Assembly: GCA_963920765.1 (NCBI GenBank)
Contig: OY987245.1
Coordinates: 23,576,727 to 23,640,726 of the forward strand
Direction: 5' to 3'
Length of the DNA: 64,000 nucleotides
Source: Ulota crispa
Lineage: Eukaryota > Streptophyta > Bryopsida > Orthotrichales > Orthotrichaceae
The notes beneath the pieces are model-generated. The model was not told where the DNA came from and did no database searches. It saw only the letters and a list, made by a program, of their open reading frames with translations. The position numbers and the translations under genes were made by a program. Below are positions 35,514 through 47,212 of the stretch, one piece after another (within the stretch, counting starts at the first letter, position 1; the number at the start of each line of letters is the position of its first letter).

Positions 35514-35603
35514 TGTGTACGGTACTGTACACGGTGTATACATACTGTACTGTACATGTTGTATATGGTGTGTACTGTATTGTACACGGTGTATATGGTG
35601 ATA
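35514..35603 (+). promoter_or_regulatory. UGUA-rich segment in glutaredoxin 3' UTR
   Basis: Starting 14 nt after the stop, about nine TGTA tetramers occur in 90 nt (TGTACACGG, TGTATACATA and TGTATATGG types), partly as inverted pairs. In plants UGUA is a far-upstream poly(A) signal, and Pumilio proteins bind UGUANAUA-like sites, so a 3'-processing or RNA-binding role is plausible but unproven. Confidence 0.4.
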
Positions 35604-36138
35604 GTAGACAACAGCAACATTCTGAAGAAATGCCGGGCTTTTTGCTCATTTGTGGGATTGGTAACATCAACTTTACACAGCAATGGTTATGGTTTTTCTC
35701 CTGCAGAGCTTTTAATTCTTATAAGCCTTCACGACAGGGCTGTGCTCTGACCAGCAACTTTTAATACCAAGTCAAGACTGTCGAACACAAAAGGGTCTGT
35801 AGTGTTGAAGATTCCTGCTGCTTTCAGATTTGAAATCCACGGCTGAGTTGTGTTGCAGTGCTTGGAGCCAAATCTTTAGGCGAAACTGTGGTCTTGTTAG
35901 TCACAGGTAACGTGTGCTGAAGAATCTATGGAAGTATATTTTACAGCTACTTCTGGCAAGGGTGAATGCAGTCTTTTATGTGTTTTCTCTCCCTTGTTCT
36001 CTCCTGTCATCGTTAGAATTTTTCCCAGGATGAGGACGTTGTCTGTGCATTTACATTGAGCAAAGTCTGACCCAAGGATAAGGTGGAAGCACCCATACCC
36101 ACCCAATAACTTTAGAGATTTTGTAACGACCTACAAAA
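35604..36138. other. 3' flank of the glutaredoxin gene
   Basis: This is probable 3' UTR and spacer. No repeat or second gene is recognised. A TAAGGTGGAAGCACCCATA remnant near 36078 resembles an M4 end. Confidence 0.3.
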
Positions 36139-36414
36139 AACATCATATTCATTAAATTGGAAAAATCAGATTCCCAAGTTGTACTTCACCTTAAACCCAT
36201 TTTTCCTCCTTAAATCGTTTAAATGTCAGATTTGAAGGTATTAGATTTGGTCTAAGCCACTAAGATTTTGTCCCTTGCAAATTCCTCCTCACAAGTGAGG
36301 GCATGTGTACTACAAAAACATTGTTGAAACCTAGAGCTTGATTTAAGGTGAGTACCTTAAACCTAGTTTATTCCCAAAATGGGCATTTCTTCCCAAATTA
36401 ACAAACATGACGTT
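36139..36414. mobile_element. M1-family MITE
   Basis: It starts AACATCATATTCATTAAATT and ends AAATTAACAAACATGACGTT. The central stem is GATTTAAGGT GAGT ACCTTAAACC at about 36339-36362. Confidence 0.65.
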
Positions 36415-36889
36415 AAAAGAGTTTGAAAATATGTTTTCCATGTAGGAAGGTAAGAAATATTGAGATTGCAAAATTTTCATAACTTTATGTGCAAAATTGA
36501 TTACTGTGAGTTTGGGAGTCAAAAAATGTTTTGGATCCATGGCCAATGTCTAGATGTATGCAATTCCACCAATAGCCAATTTGAAACTACTTTCAGCTCA
36601 TTACTTCCTACTTCACTTTAGGACATGTGGTATAACTTACCTCTTTATAAGTGGCTCCAACCTTGAAAAGGACAAAAAAACACATTCCAAAGCACTTATC
36701 CTTGCTCATGTAGAAGATAGCACACCTTGCTTGTTAGGTATGGAGTGTTGGTGGCAATAGGTGTTTTCACCTTAAGACAAGCAAGTAGGTGGTTTGGACC
36801 AGTTTGGTCCAATGTTGCATTTTAAAGTTTTCAATTAAAAAAAGTAAGAAACAAATTGTCTTTTTGGAAGACAATTATGGATTGCTATA

Positions 36890-36990
36890 TTAACCCCTAA
36901 AGGACCACAAGGACAAAAAATGTCCTTGCTCATACACGGCGGGGGGGGGGGGGGGTATCCACTGTGACCCCCTCAGTGCTTAAGGGTTAA
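36890..36990. mobile_element. Small TTAA-flanked element with a G17 run
   Basis: It is a 100-bp element bounded by TTAACCCCTAAAGGACCAC and the diverged right end CAGTGCTTAAGGGTTAA. It contains an uninterrupted run of about 17 G near 36942. Confidence 0.5.
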
Positions 36991-37566
36991 ACAAATAAGA
37001 GCTCAATTGGATGCATAGGGCAGACATATAGTTGGTCCAATGTGACAACCATGATTTTGTGCTACTTGAAGCATTTTGAGCATTGAATTCCAACAAACAG
37101 TTACTTAACCCCTAAAGGCCCAAGGGAGTTAGGGCAAAACATAGATGTATTATAAAATGGTACTTTTGTAACTTTGATGAAGATTGCTTCAAAAGAGAAA
37201 ACAAGAATCATAATGTTTAAGAATGAATCATATGGTCAAACACTCAAAAAAAGTTTTAGATTTTTATGTCATGAATTTAGAAGCATTTATCATTTAATAT
37301 TCACTAAAATTACAAATTTACTCATAGGTTTCAAAATTTGGTATGGTTGGTTAAAAATAGATGCTCTATCCTAAATTTCAAAAACAAAATCTTTTGAAAG
37401 AAGAGAACATGATTAGTTTCCCAAATAGTAAATTTTACAATGCTAGCTAATAGTGAAGTGATTGTCTTTGAAAAATTCTCCTTGGTGGGATTTAACTTGG
37501 ATTGACATGATTTAAATTATATTGGAAAGTAGACTTGATTTACTATTACAAAAAAAATGTTTTTTT

Positions 37567-37602
<36 letters not shown>

Positions 37603-38486
37603 TTTTTTTACTGGACAGCCTGACAAAAAACGGGCAGCGACCAAAAAATGGTCAATTGGGCGCTTAGGGTGGGATTCTTGTAAACACTGCAGCTTTGGTG
37701 ATGCAGCTAGCTAAGATAGTACTAGGTAAGAGGTGTTAAACCAATCTCTTATGTGTTGATTTGGTTTTTTTATGTAGAAGATTCATGCTTCAAATGTTTT
37801 TTAATATTTTTTTCTTAGAAGCCATATCTTATCTCTGCATACCTATAATATCATGATTATCTCACAAAAGAAAACCACAAGGCGGTGGACCATCCACAAG
37901 TTGGAGGTGTATGCAACTCTATAAATATCCTCTAGGTGACTTCACATGGTTTATGACGGGTGCAGCTATTTTATTTTTTTGGAGCATTGTTGTTGTTCCT
38001 AACAAGCTTTTACTTTTGTTAAAGATTATTTATTGCAATAACAAAGATTATTGTAGTATTAAGAAGTACTTATATAATACAAAATATTGACATAAATTGT
38101 AGGACAACCTAAATTATGGTTGTTACTTTAGGCAAGTTTAGACCAAAGGACAAGACAAGTGTTCAAGTGGGCACTTCAAATCAAGCAACATGATTATTCA
38201 TGCTAGAGTCAAGGATTGAATGTCAGATTGTCATGGCACAAATGCAAGATATAAAGTTGAGTCAATGCGCCAAATTTAAAAAAAAAATACCCCACTTGTG
38301 TATGTGCTTTATTGTTTTGCGTTTGCTTTGGATGCGCATACAATGTAGGGTTGGTCTAATGTGATAAGCATCACCTATATGCAATATTTAGTGTACATAT
38401 TCAATGATGCAATCTTGGTGTACATTTACTTTTTGATTCACCAAAAGTTTGAAATAAAAAGAACTTTGAAAGAGAATTTTGGACCA
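36991..38486. other. Gene-free spacer with repeat fragments
   Basis: It holds a lone TTAA-family left end (TTAACCCCTAAAGGCCC) at about 37105, a long poly-T tract at about 37569-37602, and M6-like fragments (about 37043-37072 and 38115-38160). No gene is visible. Confidence 0.35.
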
Positions 38487-39086
38487 TGATTGTTACTTTG
38501 GGCAAATTTGGACCAAAGGACATGACAAGCTAGCAAGAATACGGTGTATGAACTATGTAGATGGACGGTTTGCAATGTCACGTGTTAGGATGATTTTCCT
38601 TCCCATAAAACTAGAAACAAATTGCATTATTTTAAAAGAAATCAATAATGAGCTGATTATATCAAACAAGCAAGAGCTCAATTGGATGCACGCTAAACAC
38701 AGACAATTGATCCAATGCATGGTTGTCACGTTAGCTTGCTCGTCCGTTCGCTTACCTGTACTCCCAAAGTGCCCAATTAAGTTCATGGTTTGACTGATGT
38801 AGTCAATTCATAGTTGACTTCAAAAAATGATAAAAAATGACAGAAAAAAACTTACTTTGTACATGTTGGTGACACTCATTATTGCCAACATGAAGTCAAA
38901 ACGTGGATTGAAAGCCATTTCAAGTACTAAAAATGAAACATAATAATTTGATTCTTCTTATTTCAGGTCAAAACCCTAAAATTGCCCTAAAAAACTCAAG
39001 AAGATGAACACGTCCATATGTGTTGTCTGTTTTGTGCATCCCCTTGTGCTATCCAACAACCAAATCTCATCCAAAGTAACAACTCA
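38487..39086. mobile_element. Two overlapping M6-family copies
   Basis: CCATGATTGTTACTTTGGGC at 38487 pairs with CCAATGCATGGTTGTCAC near 38713-38730. A second copy runs from CATGGTTGTCACG (38718) to CCAAAGTAACAACTC (about 39083). The second copy closely matches the element in glutaredoxin intron 1. Confidence 0.5.
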
Positions 39087-39186
39087 ACTTCCAATGTGAC
39101 AAGCAACAACTATGCTTTGGATCAACTAAACAATGGTTCTCCAATAGTGGTGTTACTACTCTAAACCCACAATTTACTCTACTCAG

Positions 39187-39509
39187 ATAGGAGGCTCATA
39201 TTCTGTTCAGGCTCTAAAACCGTACACCTTCTCAAATGTAGATCATGTATACATGTTGTTTTTTATAATCAAAAATGTACAAGTAGAATACATTTGAGGA
39301 AGTGAACCATTTTAGAGCCTTATGTCCTTTTCACTTCACAATTTTATAACTAATTCCACAAAAATCCAAAAAACATGAAACAACTTGGGTCAGATGTCAA
39401 TTCTTCTTGTCTTTCAAGGAAAATTTACTGAAAAATAGTTCAAGAAGTATCACCTCCCCAAAATTCAGTTTCAGCCCTTAGATGGTCGGTTTATGAGCCT
39501 CCTACCTTA
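39187..39509. mobile_element. M3-family MITE, copy 4
   Basis: The interior and right end (GGTTTATGAGCCTCCTACCTTA) match the family. The left end is reduced to TAGGAGGCTCATATTC. Confidence 0.65.
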
Positions 39510-39723
39510 TAGACTCTAAACTTACTCTAGATCCAGCACAACGGCCTGTCAGGCAGATTCAAAGCAAATCAAATCGACATTCATTCAGATTCCAGCAGAG
39601 TGTGCGATGAGTAAATCCATCACTTCCACACAAGCTGCCAGAACCGCAACTGCTTTACCATACCATAGCGTACCAGCCACACCACCCTTCACTTCAAAAT
39701 TCCAAATGCGCAGTTTACGAAAC

Positions 39724-39990
39724 ACACACTCAAGTCTCAAAGTATTCATTAAGAAACAGTTGTCTTCGTACTTATACTAAAAAGGCTGACACACTCAACA
39801 GTTTCATTAAGAAACATTTTGTGTTAAAATAAATACTAAAAAGGCTCACACACGCAAAGTACTCCTTCAGAACCATTTTCTATTAAGCTTACAATTAAAA
39901 AGGCTCACACCCCGGCTCACACACTCAAAGGTTTCATTAAGAAACATTTTTGTGTTAATATTAATACTACAAAGGGTCACTAGCCTGGTC
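39724..39990. repeat. Degenerate tandem repeat, about 60-65 bp x 4
   Basis: Four diverged units share CACACACTCAAAG, then TTCATTAAGAAACA, then TACTAAAAAGGCT. Copies start near 39724, 39790, 39850 and 39909. Confidence 0.6.
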
Positions 39991-40100
39991 TCCAAGAGTG
40001 AGCTTCACTCTACCGGCAAGTGGTCCGTAGAAGAGAACAAGGCAACAATGTGCAGTTCCAGAGATTGAACCAACGACAGAGCGTAAGAGACAGAGAGAGA

Positions 40101-40744
40101 TAAGGTAGTCTGCTCATATTCCCCTCATGCTCTAAAACTGCTCACCTCCCCAAATGTACTCTATTGATACATGTCTTATTCATAGCCTTTCAACAATGTA
40201 CATGAGACAAACATTTGAGAGGTGGGTGGTTTTAGAGCACCTATGACCTTTTCACTTCAAAATTTCATAACTAATTCCACAAAGCTCCATAAAATATGAA
40301 AACACTTGGGATAAATGCCAATTCCTCTTGTCATTCAAGGAAAATTTACTAAAAACTATTTCAAAAGTTTCACCTCCCCAAAATTCAGTTTCAACCCTTA
40401 GATGAACGGTTTACAAGCGCACTAAGGTAGGAGCACCCATAAGCATTAGTGTCCCCATAATTGTCACTTCTGAAATCTTGAAAAATTTGTGGGAGTTAAT
40501 AGATGTAATGACAAGAATGTACAACATGTGAACATGAATTCTTAAAAGTGGTTATGGGTGCAATGGCAATTTGCTCTTTGAAAATTTGTAACTTATTCTC
40601 AAAGTATCCAAATTATACATTTGAAAGTGCAAACTTACTTTTTTCTATTCATAATAGGATCATATAATTTACTAGTTGTTTATTAATAGTCATCATGTTC
40701 AAAACCCTTCGTTTGACGTTTATGGGTGCTCCTACCTTACCTTA
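40101..40744. mobile_element. M3-family MITE, copy 5, interrupted by M4
   Basis: The left end is TAAGGTAGTCTGCTCATATT. The right end is split: ...AACGGTTTACAAGCGCAC, then an M4 element, then TACCTTA (40738-40744). Removing the M4 element and one TA restores an M3 terminus. Confidence 0.65.
40423..40739. mobile_element. M4-family MITE, copy 4, nested in M3
   Basis: It has ends TAAGGTAGGAGCACCCATAA and TTTATGGGTGCTCCTACCTTA, in opposite orientation to copies 2 and 3. The insertion target is the TA inside the right terminus of the host M3 element, which gives direct evidence for a TA target duplication. Confidence 0.7.
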
Positions 40745-41152
40745 GAGAGAGCGAGACAGTAAGTTAGTAAGTTACTGCAGTAGTTTGTTTGTTTGCCAAC
40801 AGACGTAAGTGCCACGCTTGCAAGCTAAGGCCGCCCTTGCGAAATGGCTTCCACTTGTCCCATGCCAGCCCAAGCCCCGGGCAGCCAGTCTGATGCTGTG
40901 AGTTGCAAGTTTCATAAGAATCTGCAGCTGCCAATCTGCCATTGATTAATTGATTGATTCGATTTGCATTTGTTGCCATTGGCATTCCCATTATGTATAC
41001 TTTCCCTCGGCATCCTGTTGCTGCTGCTGCCGCTTCTGCATTGCAGAGCTTGCTTTTTAAAATATCATATCACTGTGGTCTATGGGTAGGAGTTCTTTTT
41101 CATAAATTGAATGTTCATTTTATCTTACATGTATTGTATGTATTGTATGTAT
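40745..41152. other. Non-repetitive, GC-richer island
   Basis: This stretch lacks recognisable repeats and is less AT-rich than its surroundings. Short frames start ATGGCTTCCACTTGTCCC (about 40842 plus) and ATGTATACTTTCCCTCGG (about 40994 plus, Ala-rich). Neither could be extended through splicing into a known protein, so an orphan first exon cannot be excluded. Confidence 0.25.
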
Positions 41153-41721
41153 TGTATGGTTATTACTTTGGGCGAGTTTAGGCTAAAGGATAAGACAAGC
41201 AGGCAAGTGGTTTGGACTAAGCAATGTGGTTAATGTTGAAATGAGGGTGCAAATATTAGAGTGCGGATGTAGGGTTGTGTCCGTGCCTTGACTTCAAGAA
41301 AAACAAAAAGAAATTAAACCTCTTACATTGACATCTTGACCGTTTGTGTTTGCACCTGAAGGGTAGGTGGTCAAGAATTGACCCATGTGACATTTATGGC
41401 TTGATCATGCCCTAAAGTCTACTATTTCAGTGATTTAGATATCATTGATATTCATATAACAACTATACATGAATGCTAATTGGGTGATAGTGTGATACTA
41501 GGGTCAATTTTGGCAATCTTTACTACTAAGCAAGGGCATTTCCTTTAGTGTGCCCTTTTTTAGAATTTTTTAGAATTTTTTGTTGTAAGTTGAAGCAACA
41601 AAGGACACGCAAGATATATAACACCAAGTGCCCTCTAACCATGTCTTCTTCCAAAATGTTTTAGAACTTTTAGGTGGAAGTTGAATTAACAAGCCATGCC
41701 TCAAATATAAAACACCAAATA

Positions 41722-42000
41722 ATGCCATATATATTCATTAAATTGGGAAAACCAAATTCCCAAGTTGTACTTCACCTTAAACCCAATGTTTCTCTTTAAA
41801 CCGTCTAAACGCCAGATTTGAAGGTATTAGATTTGGTTTGAGCCACTGAGATTTTGTCCCTTGCAAATTCCTCCTCTCAGGTGAGGGCATGTGTATCAAA
41901 AAAACATTGCTGAAACCTAGAGCTTGGTTTAAGGTGATCACCTTAAACCTAGTTTATTCCCAAAATAGGTGTTTTTTCCCAAATTAACAAATATGGTGTT
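41722..42000. mobile_element. M1-family MITE with perfect 24-bp palindrome
   Basis: It runs from AATGCCATATATATTCATTA to AAATTAACAAATATGGTGTT. The centre (41926-41949) is GGTTTAAGGTGA followed by its exact reverse complement. Confidence 0.7.
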
Positions 42001-42654
42001 GAATGTTCTCTAATTGTGTGCTAGAAAATTAATAAAATGCCAAACACCCCCTAGCAAAGTATTAAAGAACAACATTGTGAATTTATGATGAAAGCAATTG
42101 GTGTTTTTAATCTAAAAAATGGTTAGGATCAAAATAATGGTGCATGAGGGTTAGATTCTAGATCAATTGTGAAATATTAATTTTCTATGAAGTACATCAA
42201 GATTAGAATCTAGACCAATTGATGCATGAGATATCAATGGTTATAAAATTGAATGTTGCATTACTTATACATGCCCAACTTGCGCAAAGCGTGTACTTGT
42301 ATACTAGTATACCATAAATGTTGCATATTGCACACCATAGTTTTTTGGACACTACACCTTAGTAATTAAGTTGCCTTACCTTGGAGAATTACCTCATGAC
42401 TCATTGCTTGTCCACTTGGAGCTATTGGCGCATACAACTCTCTAAATCTCTATATGCTAGATTTCACATGATTTACAACTTAGACTTTGTTAGTTTGATT
42501 TTTTACAACTTTGTTGTTGTTGCTAGCTAGGTCTTTAAAAAGAAATTTGTTGCAATAATCAACAATGAAAATTATTGTAGTATCAAGAAGCATCTATGTA
42601 GAGTAGAATATTGAGAAGTTAGTGTAAAGCAACTTAAACGCAATGTTTAGTGTA

Positions 42655-42900
42655 AACACCATATTTGTTAATCTGGGAAAAACAAAGGTACCATTTTGTA
42701 CTCCACCTTAAACCCAAAATGTTACCCTAAACCAAATTCAAAGGTATTAGATTTAGTCTAAGCCACTAAGATTTTTTCCTCGCACACTCCTCCTCTCATG
42801 TGAGGGTTTGAGTACAAAAAAAAAATGCTAAGCTCAGTTTTAGGAGACCTTGAAAGTCCCAAAATTAACTGCTTTTCCTAGATTAATGAATATAATGTTT
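42655..42900. mobile_element. M1-family MITE
   Basis: It starts AACACCATATTTGTTAATCT and ends AGATTAATGAATATAATGTT. It carries the family's subterminal ACCATTTTGTACTCCACC. Confidence 0.6.
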
Positions 42901-42917
42901 GTAGAAGAAAAGGGGAT

Positions 42918-43158
42918 TTAACCCCTAAATGTCCCAACGTGTCCCTGCAACCAATATAACATGGGATATTTTTCTTGTATTTGGAATGGTTCCACACCTC
43001 TACTACATTTGAAACCAACAAAAAAATTGGAGAATAGATCAATGCGGTTCTAATGAGCTACTTGAGATCCCAAATTAAAAATTCTTATTGGTAGCAAATT
43101 ACAATTATACTTTAGTGTATATACTATGTCGTATGGCATATGGACGTTTAAGGGTTAA
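42918..43158. mobile_element. TTAA-flanked element
   Basis: The left end is TTAACCCCTAAATGTCCCAA. The right end is GGACGTTTAAGGGTTAA. It is about 240 bp and non-coding, and lies 17 bp from the preceding M1 copy. Confidence 0.55.
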
Positions 43159-43917
43159 AAATGACAGCCCTTAGAAGTTGGGACTTGGAAAGACACTACT
43201 TATCATTGCATTGATGTAAGATTGTAAGTCATAGACTACTTTTGACGCATAGAAATTGTCATTCTAACAACATTAATTTTTTTCAAAATTCATTTTTTTA
43301 ATGTCCCTTGTTTTTTTCCTATTTTACATAAGCATTGATGCAAAATGCGTGAAGTGAGTGTTCACAAATGCAGTTGTATAGCCTGTACTTAGCAAATCAA
43401 ACCTCTACAAAAAAAACTTTGTTTTTTGTAGCTATAAACATAATTGTTACTTGTTCCTTTAAGCAAATTTTAGACAAAGAACAAGACAGGCAGGCAAGTA
43501 AACATGACAACAATTTGACAAATTCAATGTCACAAACAGATAAGAGACTCTTGGTCCATTTAAGTAAAGTCAATTTTAAGGTTGATTTTTAAATGAAACA
43601 CTTTCTATGTCCAATCTTGACATATTAACGTTTCATTTTACTGAAGCATCTCAATTTAATATATACTTATTAGATTCTACATTTTGGGTCATATTTAAAA
43701 TAGATTTTCAAATTATCTCTACTATTAAATAGGGCCTTATTAGACAAGAGTGTCACTCATACCTCACATTTGTCATGAGCAACATTAGACGTCAGATAGA
43801 CAACATGACAAACAAACCCCAAAATAAGTCCAAAAAGACAACTCTATCTTGAGCTACTATGAAAATCAGATCACATATAGCAGCACCTTGGGCACCTTGG
43901 GGTACTCCATTGTGGGA
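43159..43917. other. Gene-free spacer
   Basis: Only an M6-like fragment (TAATTGTTACTTGTTCC, about 43441) is recognised. No gene is visible. Confidence 0.3.
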
Positions 43918-44176
43918 CACACCATATTAGGTAAATTGGGAAAAACAATACATTTTGGGACCTTTATTATTTCTGCTATTATTTATATATTAACACATCA
44001 CAAAAAAACAAGTGTGCATTTTTTTGTACAGTAGGGAAGTCTTAGTAATTGTTTCCAAGAATTTTAATAATTACAACTTTTGAACAATAACTATGCCTAG
44101 TGCCTACATTTACTGATGTGAAATTAAGGAGTACAAAATGGTCCCTCTGTTTTTTCCAATTTACCTAATATGGTGT
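43918..44176. mobile_element. M1-family MITE
   Basis: It has ends ACACCATATTAGGTAAATTG and CAATTTACCTAATATGGTGT. The interior is closest to the copy at 5454-5695 (AACAAGTGTGCATTTTTTTG against AACAAGCATGCACTTTCTTG). Confidence 0.75.
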
Positions 44177-44628
44177 CTGGTTCTATGCGTGGCTGCTTCA
44201 GCAGCGGCGCGGACACCAGCTTGGCAATTCAGTTACAGAGCATTTTCCTGTAAAAAGAACTCATAACTGATCATTTGCAGGACAACTACTCACTGCTGAT
44301 AAAAAATATATAATTCCAGTCAGTAGCCTTTTCCAGGATTCCTGCTGTGCAGCAACAACTTGCTGCACGATTGGAGGGTTAACTTGTTTTAGATGCATTC
44401 GTAAGGTGCCTTTTCGGAACATGACAGCCAAGGAGTCTCACAATTTTTTCCGAAACTTACAGCAAAACCAGCACACCGGATCATGAGTGGCTGTATGTTT
44501 TCACGGACTCAGTCACTCAGGGACTCAAGGGCATCCAAAAACTCACCGATTCAGGGCAGCGCCATACGCGTTTCGAGAGATTTCAGAATGAACGTTCTTA
44601 GTAAAAAAAATGGATTCTTGTTGTTAGC
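44177..44628. other. Spacer without recognised gene
   Basis: Mildly GC-richer than its flanks (GCAGCGGCGCGGACACC near 44210), but no coherent coding frame or repeat end was found. Confidence 0.25.
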
Positions 44629-44983
44629 CATGGTTGTTACTTTGGGCAAGCTTTGGTCAAAGGATTGGATGCCTGGGCGGCCGGACAATCCGGATTGCAT
44701 ATATAGGCATGCCTATCCAAAATCACATTCGGTTTTTGACTCAAAAAGAAGAATCAAATTACCATTTTTTATTTTTATTATGTGATATGGTTGCCATTTG
44801 CCAACATGAAATCAAGATGCAAATTTAAAGTCATGCGTTTAACTAGCGTATATGAGGTACCTTTTTTTACCATTTTTTTGAGATTAATCTAGAGTTGACT
44901 ACAATGAACAGACCAGAGCTCAATCAAGCTTATGAGGTAGCACGGGCATGCAAATGAGCTATTTGTGTAATGTGACAACCATG
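44629..44983. mobile_element. M6-family MITE, inverted copy
   Basis: It starts CATGGTTGTTACTTTGGGC and ends GTAATGTGACAACCATG, imperfect inverse ends. Confidence 0.55.
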
Positions 44984-45030
44984 TTGTTAGCTAAGGATGT
45001 CAAATAATTTGAATGTTTTTGTCTTTTGTG

Positions 45031-45393
45031 CATGGTTATTATATTGGGCTGCCTATTTGCTTGCTTGCCAGTACGCTTGAAGTGCCCAATTGAGGTCATG
45101 GTCCATCCAAATGGTCTAATGAAGTTAACTTATAGTTGATTTTAAAAAATGGTACAAAATGATAAAAAAAAAATTTACATATGCTAGTGACACTCATAGT
45201 TACCAACATGAGGTCAAAACATGAATTGAAAAATATATCACATAATAAAAATGAAAAAATAATAATTTGATTCTTAGGTCAAAAATCCAAAAAATGGCCT
45301 AAAAAATACAAGCAAGCGGACACGTCTGTCCGTCTTGTCTTTTGGGCGGTCCGGCTATGCTGTCCGACAGCCTAAAGTTACCCAAAGTAACAA
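45031..45393. mobile_element. M6-family MITE
   Basis: It starts CATGGTTATTATATTGGGC and ends AGTTACCCAAAGTAACAACC. The interior (AAATGGTACAAAATGATAAA, then ACTCATAGTTACCAACATGA) matches the copies at 30833 and 38718. Confidence 0.55.
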
Positions 45394-45442
45394 CCCTTCT
45401 TTTGGGGCCTTCGAGAAAGAAGCCTACTGAGAAATAACTAAA

Positions 45443-45647
45443 ATGTGCTTCATGGACATCATATTGCAAGTACTGAACTACTAATGTGTTTCATGAACAT
45501 CATATTACAAGTACTGAACTACTAATGTGCTTCATGGACATCATATTACAAGTACTGAACTACTAATGTGCTTCATGGACATCATATTACAAGTACTGAA
45601 CTACTAATGTGCTCCATGGACATCATATTACAAGTACTGAACTACTA
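45443..45647. repeat. 41-bp minisatellite, five units
   Basis: Five head-to-tail 41-bp units start ATGTGCTTCATGGACATCAT and end TACTGAACTACTA, with only one to three differences each, followed by a stub of a sixth. Confidence 0.9.
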
Positions 45648-46911
45648 ATTATGTGCTGAAGAAGTCAGCAACGTCAGTTTAGGTACGTTGGCGGATATCC
45701 AACACAATGGCACTTTCAAGGGTCACTGAAGCCAGAAATGAGCCAGAAATGATCACCTCAACGAAGCTAGGACATTGATGAAATGACGCAGGGTGGCGTT
45801 GTTCGTAGGGAAGGAACTGACATCCCTGAGTGTCATTTGCAAGTGTCATAATTTGCAATGTTTGCTTCTACTAGACTCACTAGCGATGGCCGATGAGCAC
45901 ACACAAACGTCATTCAATAACAGGCTTTGAAAGATTTGAGAATTGGAATATCACAGTACTCCAACTTACTCCATATTATGCCAGTAAAAAAGGAAAACAC
46001 TGACATGTTTTTCAGTGCTTAATATTTGTGGACGTCAGTGAGAGACATGGTACATGAACATCCAACTATCATACAGAAAAACACCTCCCCCAGGATACTT
46101 TGCAAGGCTTGAACTTGAAGTATTGAACTCAAGATGTCAAGGAGTAACAGGTGACTCACAACTGAAACCAAAAGCATGTTCATTCTTGAACTAGCCAATA
46201 TTTATAAGATACCCTAGATCTTTGGTTATCCTGAATATTCCTAAATTCTCATAGTTACAAAAAAAAAGTATACAGAAGTCCAGTATGTACATGAATACCA
46301 AGCATCACCACAAACGAAACATTTAGATCAAACAAACGGAAAATGTACATGTGGTGATGTGGTTACCAAATTTATTGTTCAAGTTTTTTTTTACAAACTT
46401 CAATTTCCTCGTCGGCGAGAATACAACCCGATTGGAATTCGTGGCGCAAGAACTAACTAACTTACAACCGACAGTAGCTCGAAGCAAGTCCCACAGACGT
46501 GATTACAGTCACGAAAAACATACCAATGATACTAGACTGCCTGCAATTGCAGTCAAAATGGACAACAAGATGCAAGAATACTAAATTTCTTTCTTAGCCC
46601 CAATAAGATGCATGGAGACTAGAGAGCTCTCACTCACTCAGTCTTAGCTAGCCCGATTACAATTCTAAGCTACACAGTACTAATTCAACAAGAATGCACT
46701 TTGCTCAATATATATCGATATTCCCCTTTCTTCTTTTCTGACTGCACTTGCCCACTTGGAAACAGCCAGCTCCTCACTCGCCCAGGTAGCACTCTTCGAC
46801 TTCAAACAATGCAAATATTGCAAATATAAGCAGCAACCGGAGGATGACACGTGTCATCAACCTGCAGCCATGGTGGATCTAGTGTACTGTACTGTACTGC
46901 AGCAGCTCCAC
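45648..46911. other. Non-repetitive spacer downstream of the NAC gene
   Basis: No known repeat and no recognisable gene are seen. The open frame 46351-46584 plus (77 codons) is unrecognised. Part of this could be 3' UTR of the NAC transcript if the poly(A) site lies beyond the M6 element next to its stop. Confidence 0.3.
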
Positions 46912-47192
46912 CATGGTTGTCACATTGGACCGACCCTAAACTGTCAATAGGACCCAATAGAAACGGTCAAGGCTCAAACTCAAGTACTTTTTTTTCTCTT
47001 CTTTTTCAGTATGAACATGGACTTAATCTTGCAATAGTGCAATCACACCCTAATTCTAGCATGCACAACCACCCGGCTCAATCTGGTTAGTCTGTTTGTC
47101 TTCTCCAACAGCCAAGTCTCACCCAATGTGTCCTGTCCAGCAGCCAATGTGTCTTGTCCAACAGCCAAATCTCGCCCAATGTGACAACCATG
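46912..47192. mobile_element. M6-family MITE 20 bp past the NAC stop codon
   Basis: It has exact inverse ends, CATGGTTGTCACATTGG and CCAATGTGACAACCATG. The right part holds tandem units of GCCAA(G/A)TCTC(A/G)CCCAATGTG and GTCC(A/T)(G/A)CAGCCAATGTGTC (about 47110-47182). It must supply most of the NAC 3' UTR sequence or its poly(A) region. Confidence 0.75.
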
Positions 47193-47212
47193 AGCTACAC
47201 AAATTCCAGAGA

